Shown in pieces: positions 6,619 through 13,968 of a stretch of DNA of 13,968 nucleotides. Source of the stretch: Cytophagaceae bacterium. Its GTDB lineage: Bacteria > Bacteroidota > Bacteroidia > Cytophagales > Cytophagaceae. Within the stretch, counting starts at the first letter, position 1; every line of letters starts with the position of its first letter. The position numbers were made by a program, and so were the translations under genes. Under the pieces are notes generated by a model. That model was not told the origin of the DNA. It made no database searches and saw nothing but the letters and a program-made list of their open reading frames with translations. The stretch covers positions 1 through 13,968 of the forward strand of contig JAGKWN010000105.1 of assembly GCA_021151805.1 (NCBI GenBank). The letters are read 5' to 3'.

Positions 6619-7918
6619 ATTGAGGGGCATTTCCTTTTTTTATAATGGTATGCTTTACGTGTTCTTTCTTTTGATGATTCTCCTTTACATTCGCATGTGG
6701 CTTTGAATGTTGAGCGTTTCCTTTTTTCTTTTTGTTGTTATTGAAAGCCTGGTTATACTTAGGCTTCTTCTCTGGCTCATAAACCGGGCCCTCACCTATT
6801 TCAACCGGTATGGTTAATTTAGGAATTTCTCTGCCGATCAGATTTTCGATCTGCAGGAATTTATGCTGGTCGGCATCACTGATGAATGTAATAGCGGTAC
6901 CTGTTGTGGCAGCCCTTGCCGTACGGCCAATGCGGTGAATGTAATTTTCAGCATCACCAGGAACCTCAGCATTAATAACCAGATCAATCCCATCGATATC
7001 AATACCTCTTGAAAGAATATCCGTACCGATTAACAATTGTAGCTGACGGCTTTTGAAAGCTCGCATGATCTCTTCACGTTCTTCCTGTTCCAGATCGGAA
7101 TGAAATCCTTTCAGGCTAAAGCCCATATTGGAAAGATCGCGTTCAAGTTTTTTTACGTGTTCTTTTGTAGAAGAAAATATGATGATGCTATTATAATTTC
7201 CGGTGGAAAGTATGTGCTTGATTAATTTATTTTTCTGTTCGTTGTAAACCAGGTATGCCTGTTGCAAAATACCTTCTGCAGGTTTGGAAATGGCAATATT
7301 TACCTGCACCGGATCTTTCATCAGCTTGTTCGCCAGGGCACGCATTTTGGCAGGCATGGTTGCTGAGAACATAATCGTTTGGCGGTCTGCGGGCAGATAG
7401 TTGATTATACGGATGATGTCATCATAAAAGCCCATATCCAGCATACGGTCTGCTTCGTCTAATACAAGATGCTTGATCTGTTTTAAATTGGCAGTACCTG
7501 ATTGCAGTTGTGCAAGCAATCGGCCTGGAGTTGCTATGACAATGTTGGCTCCGTCGGTAAGTGCTTTGCGTTGCTGATCCCAGGTTGCACCATCTCCGCC
7601 TCCATATACGGCAATGGAGCTTACATTGATGAAATAAGAAAAGCCTTCGATTTGCTGATCAATCTGAATGGCAAGTTCACGCGTAGGAACAAGCACAAGC
7701 GTATCCAAACCGTCTGAATTTGATTCTATGATCTTATGCAGAATAGGCAGCATGTAAGCAGCTGTCTTACCAGTACCTGTTTGTGCGCAGGCCATCAGGT
7801 CCTTGTTGGAAAGAATTACGGGGATGGATTCTTCCTGTATGGGTGTTGGTTTATTAAAGCCCATGGAGCTCAGGCTATCCAGTAAACCAGCGTTAAAATT
7901 AAAATCGCTAAATGTCAA
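6617..7918 (-). CDS. DEAD-box ATP-dependent RNA helicase, RhlE-like
   Basis: A 433-residue protein with the complete set of superfamily 2 motifs in order: Q motif FNKPTPIQ (21-28) with an upstream Phe, motif I AQTGTGKT (45-52), PTREL (78-82), TPGR (130-133), DEAD (154-157), SAT (185-187), GTDILSRGID (298-307) and HRIGRTAR (328-335). A basic, Lys/Asn-rich disordered tail follows (about 383-433, with KKKKG and KKEHVK), probably for RNA binding. Such enzymes unwind RNA in ribosome assembly and mRNA decay, often in the cold. Its start appears to be TTG at 7918: a stop codon (TAA) sits immediately upstream in frame, and the only nearby ATG (Met19, 7864) would remove the conserved MTFSDF N-terminus. 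It is monocistronic, with no clear consensus promoter upstream. Confidence 0.95.
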   Translation of the reverse strand: MTFSDFNFNAGLLDSLSSMGFNKPTPIQEESIPVILSNKDLMACAQTGTGKTAAYMLPILHKIIESNSDGLDTLVLVPTRELAIQIDQQIEGFSYFINVSSIAVYGGGDGATWDQQRKALTDGANIVIATPGRLLAQLQSGTANLKQIKHLVLDEADRMLDMGFYDDIIRIINYLPADRQTIMFSATMPAKMRALANKLMKDPVQVNIAISKPAEGILQQAYLVYNEQKNKLIKHILSTGNYNSIIIFSSTKEHVKKLERDLSNMGFSLKGFHSDLEQEEREEIMRAFKSRQLQLLIGTDILSRGIDIDGIDLVINAEVPGDAENYIHRIGRTARAATTGTAITFISDADQHKFLQIENLIGREIPKLTIPVEIGEGPVYEPEKKPKYNQAFNNNKKKKGNAQHSKPHANVKENHQKKEHVKHTIIKKGNAPQ

Positions 7919-8037
7919 TTATGTAATATTAAATGTTTCTCTTCTTTGGAAGTAAAGATAACAAATAATCAGCAGTTTAAGCTATAAACCTCAATAAGAT
8001 AACTGCTTAGAAGCTTTATTTAGACCAGTATTCGGAA

Positions 8038-8601
8038 TTAATTCTTAAATCGTGTCGCAAACAGGTATTTTTCTTTCCAGTAGCTGTCAAATGTATTGGT
8101 AATAATAACCCCACTCTTGTTGGAAGCATGTATGAAGGTACCATCGCCGAGGTATATACCAGCATGTGTAATAAAGTTTGCACTGTTGTAAGAACTATAG
8201 TAAAATAGCAAATCTCCTTTTTGCAGGGAGTCTTTGGAAGAAACAATGGTGCCGTAGCGCCCTTGTTCATGGGAAGAATGCGGCAGGATCACTCCAAACT
8301 TTTTATGTACAACCATAACAAGTCCGGAACAATCGATCCCTTTTTTGCTTGTGCCGCCCATTACATGCGGCGTTCCGATAAATGTTTTCGCATAGGCGAT
8401 CACCCCCTCAACAGAATAGCTGTCAATATTTACCGTTTTTTCAATTCCTCCTTTTCTATACTTCTCCAGTTGGGCTTTAACGGTTGGGTTTACTGTGTTA
8501 TCAATCACCTGTTGAAAGCGCGGAGATACCGACTGATTGGTAAAACTTACCAGACAAAGAAGAAGGAAAAGATGAAATGGTATACGGATATATGAATGCA
8601 T
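8038..8601 (-). CDS. Exported NlpC/P60-family cell-wall peptidase
   Basis: A 187-residue protein from ATG 8601. A longer frame back to TTG 8652 would overlap the upstream transporter gene and put a charged stretch before the signal peptide. Residues 1-22 (MHSYIRIPFHLFLLLCLVSF) form a signal peptide, so it acts in the periplasm or outside. The NlpC/P60 domain begins near residue 65 (VEGVIAYAKTFIGTPHVMGG). It contains GIDCSGLV (nucleophile Cys91), THAGIYLGDG (His146) and FIHAS (His158), the expected Cys-His-His triad. Such enzymes cut gamma-D-glutamyl-diamino acid bonds in peptidoglycan stem peptides. There is no SH3 or LysM targeting domain. It begins 37 bp after the sugar permease stop and is probably co-transcribed with it. 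Confidence 0.92.
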   Translation of the reverse strand: MHSYIRIPFHLFLLLCLVSFTNQSVSPRFQQVIDNTVNPTVKAQLEKYRKGGIEKTVNIDSYSVEGVIAYAKTFIGTPHVMGGTSKKGIDCSGLVMVVHKKFGVILPHSSHEQGRYGTIVSSKDSLQKGDLLFYYSSYNSANFITHAGIYLGDGTFIHASNKSGVIITNTFDSYWKEKYLFATRFKN

Positions 8602-8638
8602 GTAATTAATTTTTTCTATGAAGTTACGCCGGTCTTTC

Positions 8639-10012
8639 TCAGGCTTCAACAATTTCTCCGGTTTCGTTATCTGCAGCTTTTACAGGTTTATAGCCCTTTA
8701 CAGCAAAGAAAATAATATATGCATAACATACCAGACACAAAGCAAAGCTGTATCTATAACCAACATGATCTGCCAGTATACCTTGTAAAATCGTTACGAG
8801 TGCACCACCGGCAACCATAGTAACCATTAAGCCGGAACCACGACTGGTATATTTACCCAGACGAGCAATGCCTAATGGAAATATACTTGGCCACATAATC
8901 GAATTAAACAAGCCGATCAATAGTAAACACACAGCCGCTAAAGGAACAGTTATTGGTTTGAAGTTGAAATAAAATTCCATTGTAGTGCAGTCCTCGCCCA
9001 TATTGATCACCGGTACAGTGATTTTATTATGAATCATAAAATCTGTCATGCTTAAGAAAATCAAGGCAAAAGCAACGATAGCAACAAAGGCTAATGCTTT
9101 GTGTGTTGCAACTTTCTGTGTGATTTTGCTGCCCATAAAACGCCCGATCATAGCTCCTGCCCAATAATAAGCAACGAGGCTGGCTGCAAACTTTTCAGGA
9201 ATATTACCCATGGTATCTGATTTTAGATATACGACCAGTAAGCTGCCGATTACTACTTCAGCTCCTACATAAAAGAAGATGGCACCGGCACCAAAAAGCA
9301 AATGTCTGAATTCAAAAATACTTCCTGTTAATACTTCATCTTTTTCATTTTCGATAGACAGTTTAGGAAGTTTCATGAACCACATGAATGCTGTTATGGC
9401 AATGATCAATAGAGCTATGGCTACATACAGGCTACGGGTTGTAGCAAGTGTTTCTGTTTTTGTCATAATGCATTCATTCAGCAGGTAGAATGATCCAAAG
9501 ATCGGACCTACTGCTGTAGCTGTTGAATTCAGGGCTCCGCCCAGATTCAGGCGTGCTGCGCCTGTTTCCGCTGTACCTAAAGAGATCAGATATGGATTGA
9601 TAGCTACCTGCAGAATAGCAAAACCACTTCCGACAATAAACAATGCTAATAAGAACAAACCATAGGAAGCATATTCAGAAGCCGGATAAAATAATAGCAA
9701 CCCAAACGCTACGATTAATAAAGAGCAAATAGTGCCTTTTTTATAACCGATTCTTTTGATCAGGTTCCCGCCGGGAATAGATAGCAAGCCATAAGCCATG
9801 AAGAAGCTGAACTGAATCAATAATAGCTTCCAGTTTTCATTGTCTTTAAAATCAAATGTACTTTTCATGATTGGAATAAGTACATCATTCAAAACGGTAA
9901 TAAAACCGATTACAAAAAATAATGTTGCCATTAATGCAATAGCAGCCGTGTATTTTACATTCGGATCTGTTGAAGAATGGGATGAAATATGAGTTGAAGA
10001 ACCTCCTGCCAT
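8639..10012 (-). CDS. FHS-family (FucP/GluP-type) sugar-H+ symporter
   Basis: A 457-residue, 12-TM major facilitator protein of the inner membrane. The FHS family blocks are FFVIGFITVLNDVLIP (residues 32-47; E. coli FucP has a similar GF.N.MND.L.P), GYKKG (89-93) between TM2 and TM3, NPYL (139-142), NLGGALNS (156-163), MIGRFMG (288-294) and FNSIMWPSIFPLG (369-381). Family members import fucose, glucose/galactose or N-acetylglucosamine with protons; the substrate cannot be fixed from sequence. An insertion between late TM segments (MTDFMIHNKI to FNFKP) is longer than I expect for FucP. I chose ATG 10012 because GAAGG lies 8 bases upstream and the consensus-like promoter would start transcription near 10037, ruling out TTG 10039. 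It is followed by the NlpC/P60 gene. The GH9 cellulase gene lies upstream on the same strand but behind its own terminator. Confidence 0.9.
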   Translation of the reverse strand: MAGGSSTHISSHSSTDPNVKYTAAIALMATLFFVIGFITVLNDVLIPIMKSTFDFKDNENWKLLLIQFSFFMAYGLLSIPGGNLIKRIGYKKGTICSLLIVAFGLLLFYPASEYASYGLFLLALFIVGSGFAILQVAINPYLISLGTAETGAARLNLGGALNSTATAVGPIFGSFYLLNECIMTKTETLATTRSLYVAIALLIIAITAFMWFMKLPKLSIENEKDEVLTGSIFEFRHLLFGAGAIFFYVGAEVVIGSLLVVYLKSDTMGNIPEKFAASLVAYYWAGAMIGRFMGSKITQKVATHKALAFVAIVAFALIFLSMTDFMIHNKITVPVINMGEDCTTMEFYFNFKPITVPLAAVCLLLIGLFNSIMWPSIFPLGIARLGKYTSRGSGLMVTMVAGGALVTILQGILADHVGYRYSFALCLVCYAYIIFFAVKGYKPVKAADNETGEIVEA

Positions 10013-10043
10013 AAAATTACCTTCGTTTAAAATAAACAATCTT

Positions 10044-10074
10044 CGAATATAGAGCAGGATTTCCTAACAACAAA
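10044..10074 (-). promoter_or_regulatory. Putative promoter of the permease-peptidase unit
   Basis: Read on the minus strand: TTTG (10074-10071), exactly 19 bases, then TATATTCG (10051-10044), one mismatch from TAnnTTTG. Transcription would begin near 10037, giving a leader of about 25 bases that carries GAAGG ahead of the ATG at 10012. The spacing and position are the best promoter fit in this window. Confidence 0.55.
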
Positions 10075-10113
10075 GATCGCAGCTGGGTTTCTTGTCTTTT
10101 TCCCTTATAAAAT

Positions 10114-10145
10114 AAAAAAAGACCGATTTGCGCATCGGTCTTTTT
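10114..10145 (-). terminator. Hairpin terminator downstream of the GH9 gene
   Basis: Stem GACCGAT (10121-10127) and ATCGGTC (10134-10140) has a 6-base loop and is flanked by A7 (10114-10120) and T5 (10141-10145). On the minus strand it ends in a 7-T run. It lies about 105 bp past the cellulase stop and just upstream of the permease promoter, separating the two units. Confidence 0.85.
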
Positions 10146-10197
10146 ACTTCAACAGATTAAAAAATAAATTGCTTAACTGTATAGGTTATGAATTTAG

Positions 10198-10239
10198 TTA
10201 AACACGAAAAATTATTTTAAATGAATCTTTCGTGTTTAA
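10198..10239. other. 12-bp perfect inverted repeat just after the cellulase stop
   Basis: TTAAACACGAAA (10198-10209) and TTTCGTGTTTAA (10228-10239) form a perfect 12-bp AT-rich stem with an 18-base loop, starting 10 bases after the cellulase stop codon. No T tract follows in the minus direction, so it is not a standard terminator. It may protect the 3' end of the mRNA or bind a factor. The rest of 10146-10249 holds nothing I can name. Confidence 0.5.
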
Positions 10240-10249
10240 TTGCCAGCAA

Positions 10250-12826
10250 TTATTTGATGATATTGAATTTTTGCACGGCAGCACCGTTTTCGCCCTGAAG
10301 ACGAATCAGGTATACACCGTTTGTTAAATTAGAAGTATTTATTTCAAATGTATCACCTTCCCAGTTACCTGTTATCGGAAACTCATTACCATTCAAGTCA
10401 ATAACTGTTGGTTCTTCAATCAGATCAAATGGCTTCACAATAAACAGGCTTGAAGAAGTTGGGTTTGGATACAGGTTGATTTTAACATTTTTCAGAACAG
10501 CATTTTTATTTGCCGTTACAACCTCAACTTCGTATGGTTTTGCTACTGCTTTAATACCGGAGAAGATACTTTGTAAACTACCTGAAACGTATGCAAGCGG
10601 TGCATTCCAGTTGATAGCAATTTCGTTTGTTGAATAACTGCATTCGTTATCCAGATAAGATAATGCAGGTAATGTTGAAGGATATCCTGTACAACCATCC
10701 TGTTGTCCTGGGTTTGGCCCGCCAACAAGCAAACCTGGTATTGCAGGGGCAACTCCATCAGCCTGTGATGGGCGGTGGTGGATATTGTTTGATGGCTTTG
10801 CACCAAATCCGGTCACAAATGAATAGCCTGTTGCATTACGGCCCATTAAGTAATCCAGATTAGAGAGAGCTGCTTTCAGATAAGTGCTGTCATTTGTATA
10901 ATTGAAAGCCTGGATCAGAATGAATGATTGATTGGCAGCGGTAGCATTACTGCCCCAGCCAAAGTTCCATGCTCCTTCACCCATTGCAACTCTATATGCA
11001 GAATTGGAATTAGCCTCAGTCCTGTATGTATTGGCAAGTGTGATTATCCTGTTTTTAATAGTTGTTGTATCTGATACATTATTCAATGAATCGACGATAT
11101 TTAATCTATTATGTGCCATGGAAATCAAACCTAATGTAAATACATTTGGCCAGCCCGGTATATCTGCCGCACGTGTTATACTCGTTTGAGCATAATACGA
11201 TTTATCTAATGTAGTTGTAAATATTTCTGCTGCTGCCCATGAAAATTCATCACTAAAGTTAGAGTCACCATATCCGCCTGTAGTGATTGGAGGGCTTATC
11301 AGTTTTGATTGGTCGTAGGCAACAGATGGATTTGCTTTTGCCCATGCATAAGCTTTGATTGCAGCATTGATACATGAATCAGATAGCTGTGGCAGTTGAG
11401 TTTTAAAGTTTGCGAAAATTCTGGAAGCCTGTGCCATAACAGCAGCAAAATCAAGCGTTGCAGCAGTACCTTTTTGTACAACATATCTTGGGTTTGTTGC
11501 CTGTGCAGGCATTACATTGTCCCCGTCAAAATTTGCGTTTGTTAATTTATGATACACACCGCCATCGGAATCCTGCATGGTAAGCATCCAACGTATGTTC
11601 CATAATGCTTCGTCCAATACGTCAGGTAAGTTGTTATTGCTCTCAGGAATGTTCCATTTCAATGTGTCATAGTATGTCGAGAAATGTTCGTAGCAAGCCA
11701 GTACCGTATAAGTTGATATACCGGAGTTAACAATGTATTTGTTATAATCACCTGCATCGTACCAACCTTTGGGAGAACTTATTGTGCTGTTTGTTGGTCG
11801 GCCCGGGGAAGCTGCTGAATTATGGATCAGAACGCTTTTATCCGGATGGCCGGCTGCCCTTGCCCATATACCCCCATAAGTACTTGGAATAGATGTAGAA
11901 GCTCGCTGATAATAAAAACCTTTTAAGCTTCCTTTAGCTAATGCGTTCAGGATGTTATCACTGATAGTGAATGTATAAGAAGGTGTAGTAATGCCAGGTA
12001 CAAGCATTTTATATTTTCCCGGTGTATTAAATGTTGTAAAGTCTGCGATACGAACCGATTCACCGGAATAAGACCATGTTTTACTTGCAGTTAAGTCTCC
12101 ATCTGATACAGTATCCTGAAGATCTTCTGTTACTATATAATATCTTGGTAACGTTGCTGATGCTCCGCTTACAACAGCTTGTTTATAGCCCTCTGTAAAA
12201 AAGCCTAATTGATTGAACCGGATTCCTTTAGATCCTTGAGCCAAACCGCTTTTGGCTTTGGAACCAATCATGACACTATCCATAAAAAATGACCCTGTGA
12301 AACCAGATGTATTTGCAGCCGCAGGATTTACAGTAATTAATATTTTTACGATATCGGCTGAATTTACCGGGCCGTTATTGCTTCCGTACTGTTGATAAAA
12401 ACGTCCGGTAAAATCGAATAAATAATCATAATATTGTGAATTATCCGCTTTAATAACTTGTGTAGCCGGTAATTGATTAGTACTTCTGCCTGTCGCATCA
12501 ATCATATCAATACGAAGAGTAAAACTCGTGCCAGATTTGACCTTAACAGAAACGTAAGGATCATTTGTAACATCTATACTTGAAAAAGAATAAGGAAATC
12601 CGACATAATTCACTCCGGCTGCTGTACAGTTAACAAGTAACTGTGTATTACCTCCTGATTTGTAGGATGTTAACCCATATTGACTATTTCCTGTCCAGGC
12701 TGAACCAACAGATGGAGGTGTATAGGATTCAAAATCGTCTCCTGCACCTGTCTGAGCAACACTTTGCAATACCATAAAAAGTAATGCAGTTGTTAAAAGG
12801 CTTATTTTTTTCATATTTTTTAACAT
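10250..12826 (-). CDS. T9SS-secreted GH9 endoglucanase (cellulase)
   Basis: An 858-residue extracellular enzyme. It has a signal peptide (about 1-25, ending SVAQ), then an N-terminal beta-sandwich (about 28-190, starting DDFESYTPP and ending FMDSVMIGS) resembling CBM11/galactose-binding-like modules. An Ig-like CelD_N domain follows (about 200-290, GIRFNQLGF to TFTIS), then the GH9 (alpha/alpha)6 catalytic domain (about 295-762). Catalytic Asp pair: GWYDAGDYNKY (Asp357, Asp360). HHRPS is at 683-687. The signature YLDNECSYSTNEIAINWNAP (724-743) contains Asp726 and the general acid Glu735. The C-terminus (about 780-858, INLYPNPTSSS to NGVYLIRLQG) is a type A T9SS sorting domain, so the protein is exported across the outer membrane. 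GH9 enzymes cleave beta-1,4-glucan. There is no dockerin. ATG 12826 is used; ATG 12814 (MKKISLL) is nearly as likely. It is divergent from the 7TM-DISM gene. Confidence 0.95.
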   Translation of the reverse strand: MLKNMKKISLLTTALLFMVLQSVAQTGAGDDFESYTPPSVGSAWTGNSQYGLTSYKSGGNTQLLVNCTAAGVNYVGFPYSFSSIDVTNDPYVSVKVKSGTSFTLRIDMIDATGRSTNQLPATQVIKADNSQYYDYLFDFTGRFYQQYGSNNGPVNSADIVKILITVNPAAANTSGFTGSFFMDSVMIGSKAKSGLAQGSKGIRFNQLGFFTEGYKQAVVSGASATLPRYYIVTEDLQDTVSDGDLTASKTWSYSGESVRIADFTTFNTPGKYKMLVPGITTPSYTFTISDNILNALAKGSLKGFYYQRASTSIPSTYGGIWARAAGHPDKSVLIHNSAASPGRPTNSTISSPKGWYDAGDYNKYIVNSGISTYTVLACYEHFSTYYDTLKWNIPESNNNLPDVLDEALWNIRWMLTMQDSDGGVYHKLTNANFDGDNVMPAQATNPRYVVQKGTAATLDFAAVMAQASRIFANFKTQLPQLSDSCINAAIKAYAWAKANPSVAYDQSKLISPPITTGGYGDSNFSDEFSWAAAEIFTTTLDKSYYAQTSITRAADIPGWPNVFTLGLISMAHNRLNIVDSLNNVSDTTTIKNRIITLANTYRTEANSNSAYRVAMGEGAWNFGWGSNATAANQSFILIQAFNYTNDSTYLKAALSNLDYLMGRNATGYSFVTGFGAKPSNNIHHRPSQADGVAPAIPGLLVGGPNPGQQDGCTGYPSTLPALSYLDNECSYSTNEIAINWNAPLAYVSGSLQSIFSGIKAVAKPYEVEVVTANKNAVLKNVKINLYPNPTSSSLFIVKPFDLIEEPTVIDLNGNEFPITGNWEGDTFEINTSNLTNGVYLIRLQGENGAAVQKFNIIK

Positions 12827-12970
12827 TTAAACAATAATACCTGTTTTGAATAAAAGGTGTTCAGTGTAGGTGCAACTTTTGTTAAAAAAAACTTATTTTT
12901 TGTTGGATTTAGGTATAGTATTTTCGTAATTTGTTACCACATATAAATACTGAATATCAATACTTTTGAT
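12827..12970. promoter_or_regulatory. Divergent intergenic region between cellulase and receptor
   Basis: This 144-bp AT-rich region must hold the promoters of both divergent genes. For the receptor, TTTG (12899-12902), a 16-base gap and TATTTTCG (12919-12926, one mismatch) form a weak candidate with slightly short spacing. For the cellulase, the minus-strand TAAGTTTT (near 12891) has no TTG partner upstream. I see no strong operator-like palindrome. Confidence 0.3.
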
Positions 12971-13968
12971 ATGGCTCAGAAAGTGAAATACTATTTCAAT
13001 ACCACATTTTGGTTTATTAGCTTTATTTATGTTTTTTTATCAATAAACATAGATTCAGCGGCACAGGAACCTGTCATTTTAAGAGTGCAAGGAGCACAGG
13101 ATAATCTTGTATTGAAAGCGAATCAGCTCGATTATTTTGTTGATCGCGTAGGAGCTGCTGACCATGCTTCTGTAATTTCTGGTGAATACGATTCTTTCTT
13201 TAAAGAAGTTTCTCAGGATATTTATTATAAGCCACCGGTAAATGTCAATTATTGGGTAAGATTTAGATTAAAAAATGCCGATCCCGAAAAAAGATGGATG
13301 GTAGAGTTTCTGGATCCCCATATTTCAAAGCTGATTTTTTTCAGGCCAAATTCTTCAGGCAAATACGATACGTTAAAAATGGTTGGTTACGACCTGCCTT
13401 TTAGTAATAAAGAATTTCAACATAAAAACTACGTATTCAAGACATTTTTGCCCAAAGATTCCATAGTGACGTTTTATGCCCTGTTGAATTCTAAAAATTA
13501 TTCCAGCCTGGCACTAACGGTGAGAGAAGAAAGTTTTTCTTCTTTTTATGCGCTCCGGGAATATATCATGCTTGGACTTTTTTATGGGATATTATTGATC
13601 ATGGCTATATATAACCTGTTCATCTTTTTTAACATTCGCGAACGGGTTTATTTGTTTTATGTTTTATATACGATCGGTTGTGCATTCAATTCCTTTTCCG
13701 AAGATGGATTAGGTTTTCAATATCTCTGGCCGGACTCCCCTGCCCTTAATCAGTTGATTATGCTGGCGGCTCCGCTGTTTTTGTTAAGTGCTTTCATGTT
13801 GTATTCTTTTTCTTTTTTGAAAATCAGTGTTCATGCTAAAAAGATCAGTTACCTCATTATTTTGTTTTACATTGTTTATGTAATTGTCTTTTTTATTGAA
13901 CGACTCGTTTTGAAAACACAAAACTACTATCCGTTCTTTTATCTGGTTCCATTCATTTTAATTTATAT
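12971..13968 (+). CDS. 7TM-DISM sensory receptor (partial, cut by window end)
   Basis: An open frame from ATG 12971 runs without a stop off the window end (332 complete codons). It opens with a signal peptide (about 1-32, KYYFNTTFWFISFIYVFLSI to SAAQ). A periplasmic 7TMR-DISMED2-type beta domain follows (about 36-190), with YYKPPVNVNYWVRFRLKN and WMVEFLDPHISKLIFFRP. From about residue 196 come hydrophobic segments: YIMLGLFYGILLIMAIYNLF, then VYLFYVLYTIGCAFNSFSEDG and GFQYLWPDSP. This order defines the 7TM-DISM receptor family. The missing C-terminus should carry the output (histidine kinase, cyclase, or a DNA-binding or phosphatase domain), which cannot be told here. In this family the periplasmic domain is proposed to bind carbohydrates or related ligands. 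It lies 144 bp from the divergent cellulase gene, so a regulatory link is possible. Confidence 0.88.
   Translation, partial: MAQKVKYYFNTTFWFISFIYVFLSINIDSAAQEPVILRVQGAQDNLVLKANQLDYFVDRVGAADHASVISGEYDSFFKEVSQDIYYKPPVNVNYWVRFRLKNADPEKRWMVEFLDPHISKLIFFRPNSSGKYDTLKMVGYDLPFSNKEFQHKNYVFKTFLPKDSIVTFYALLNSKNYSSLALTVREESFSSFYALREYIMLGLFYGILLIMAIYNLFIFFNIRERVYLFYVLYTIGCAFNSFSEDGLGFQYLWPDSPALNQLIMLAAPLFLLSAFMLYSFSFLKISVHAKKISYLIILFYIVYVIVFFIERLVLKTQNYYPFFYLVPFILIY

Noticed and set aside
7971..8007. AGCAGTT / AACTGCT inverted repeat downstream of the NlpC/P60 gene
   Set aside because: Only 7 bp of stem with a 23-base loop and no T tract, so it is too weak to call a terminator.
12961..12968. Exact TAnnTTTG match (TACTTTTG) just before the receptor ATG
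   Set aside because: It would place the transcription start inside the coding region (about 12975), after the ATG at 12971, and the first ATG is needed for the signal peptide. A chance match in AT-rich DNA is likelier.

Overview
The window looks like a chromosomal segment of a free-living Bacteroidota (Cytophagales-type) bacterium, possibly close to Cytophaga hutchinsonii. That placement is inferred from several signs: low-to-moderate GC; a secreted family 9 cellulase ending in a type IX secretion (T9SS) sorting domain; a 7TM-DISM receptor; the long NagB-LmbE fusion typical of this phylum; few Shine-Dalgarno-like sites; and promoters that fit the Bacteroidota pattern TTTG/TTG-N17-23-TAnnTTTG. 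There is no rRNA, tRNA, CRISPR array, insertion sequence or recognisable phage integrase. No gene-free stretch exceeds 300 bases.

Layout: (1) 70-747 (+) is a small concanavalin A/LamG-like protein with its own putative promoter and a terminator overlapping its stop. (2) 783-2538 (-) holds a glucose-1-dehydrogenase-like SDR followed by a pirin, probably one transcript. (3) 2689-5188 (-) is a tight three-gene unit, nagB-lmbE fusion > ywbE-like > Dabb-domain protein, closed by a strong hairpin terminator. (4) 5189-5432 is a divergent intergenic region with an unusual inverted arrangement of phased 7-bp repeats. (5) 5433-6560 (+) is a membrane-anchored UlaG/NAPE-PLD-like metallo-beta-lactamase-fold hydrolase. 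It converges on (6) a DEAD-box RNA helicase (6617-7918, -) across a perfect 36-bp palindromic terminator. (7) 8038-10012 (-) is a FucP-type sugar/H+ symporter followed by an exported NlpC/P60 peptidase, with a well-spaced promoter in front. (8) 10250-12826 (-) is the T9SS-exported GH9 cellulase. (9) 12971-end (+) is a divergently oriented, window-truncated 7TM-DISM sensory receptor.

Functional reading (inference): the right half deals with carbohydrate capture. The GH9 enzyme cuts beta-1,4-glucan outside the cell, the FHS permease could import the released sugar, and the 7TM-DISM receptor beside the cellulase could sense a related extracellular signal. The NagB fusion and the NlpC/P60 peptidase point to amino-sugar and cell-wall turnover. 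The other genes (helicase, SDR, pirin, YwbE, Dabb) are ordinary housekeeping or stress-type genes. The least ordinary items are the heptamer-repeat element at 5242-5380, the altered active-site loop of the NagB domain, and the cellulase/receptor divergent pair.
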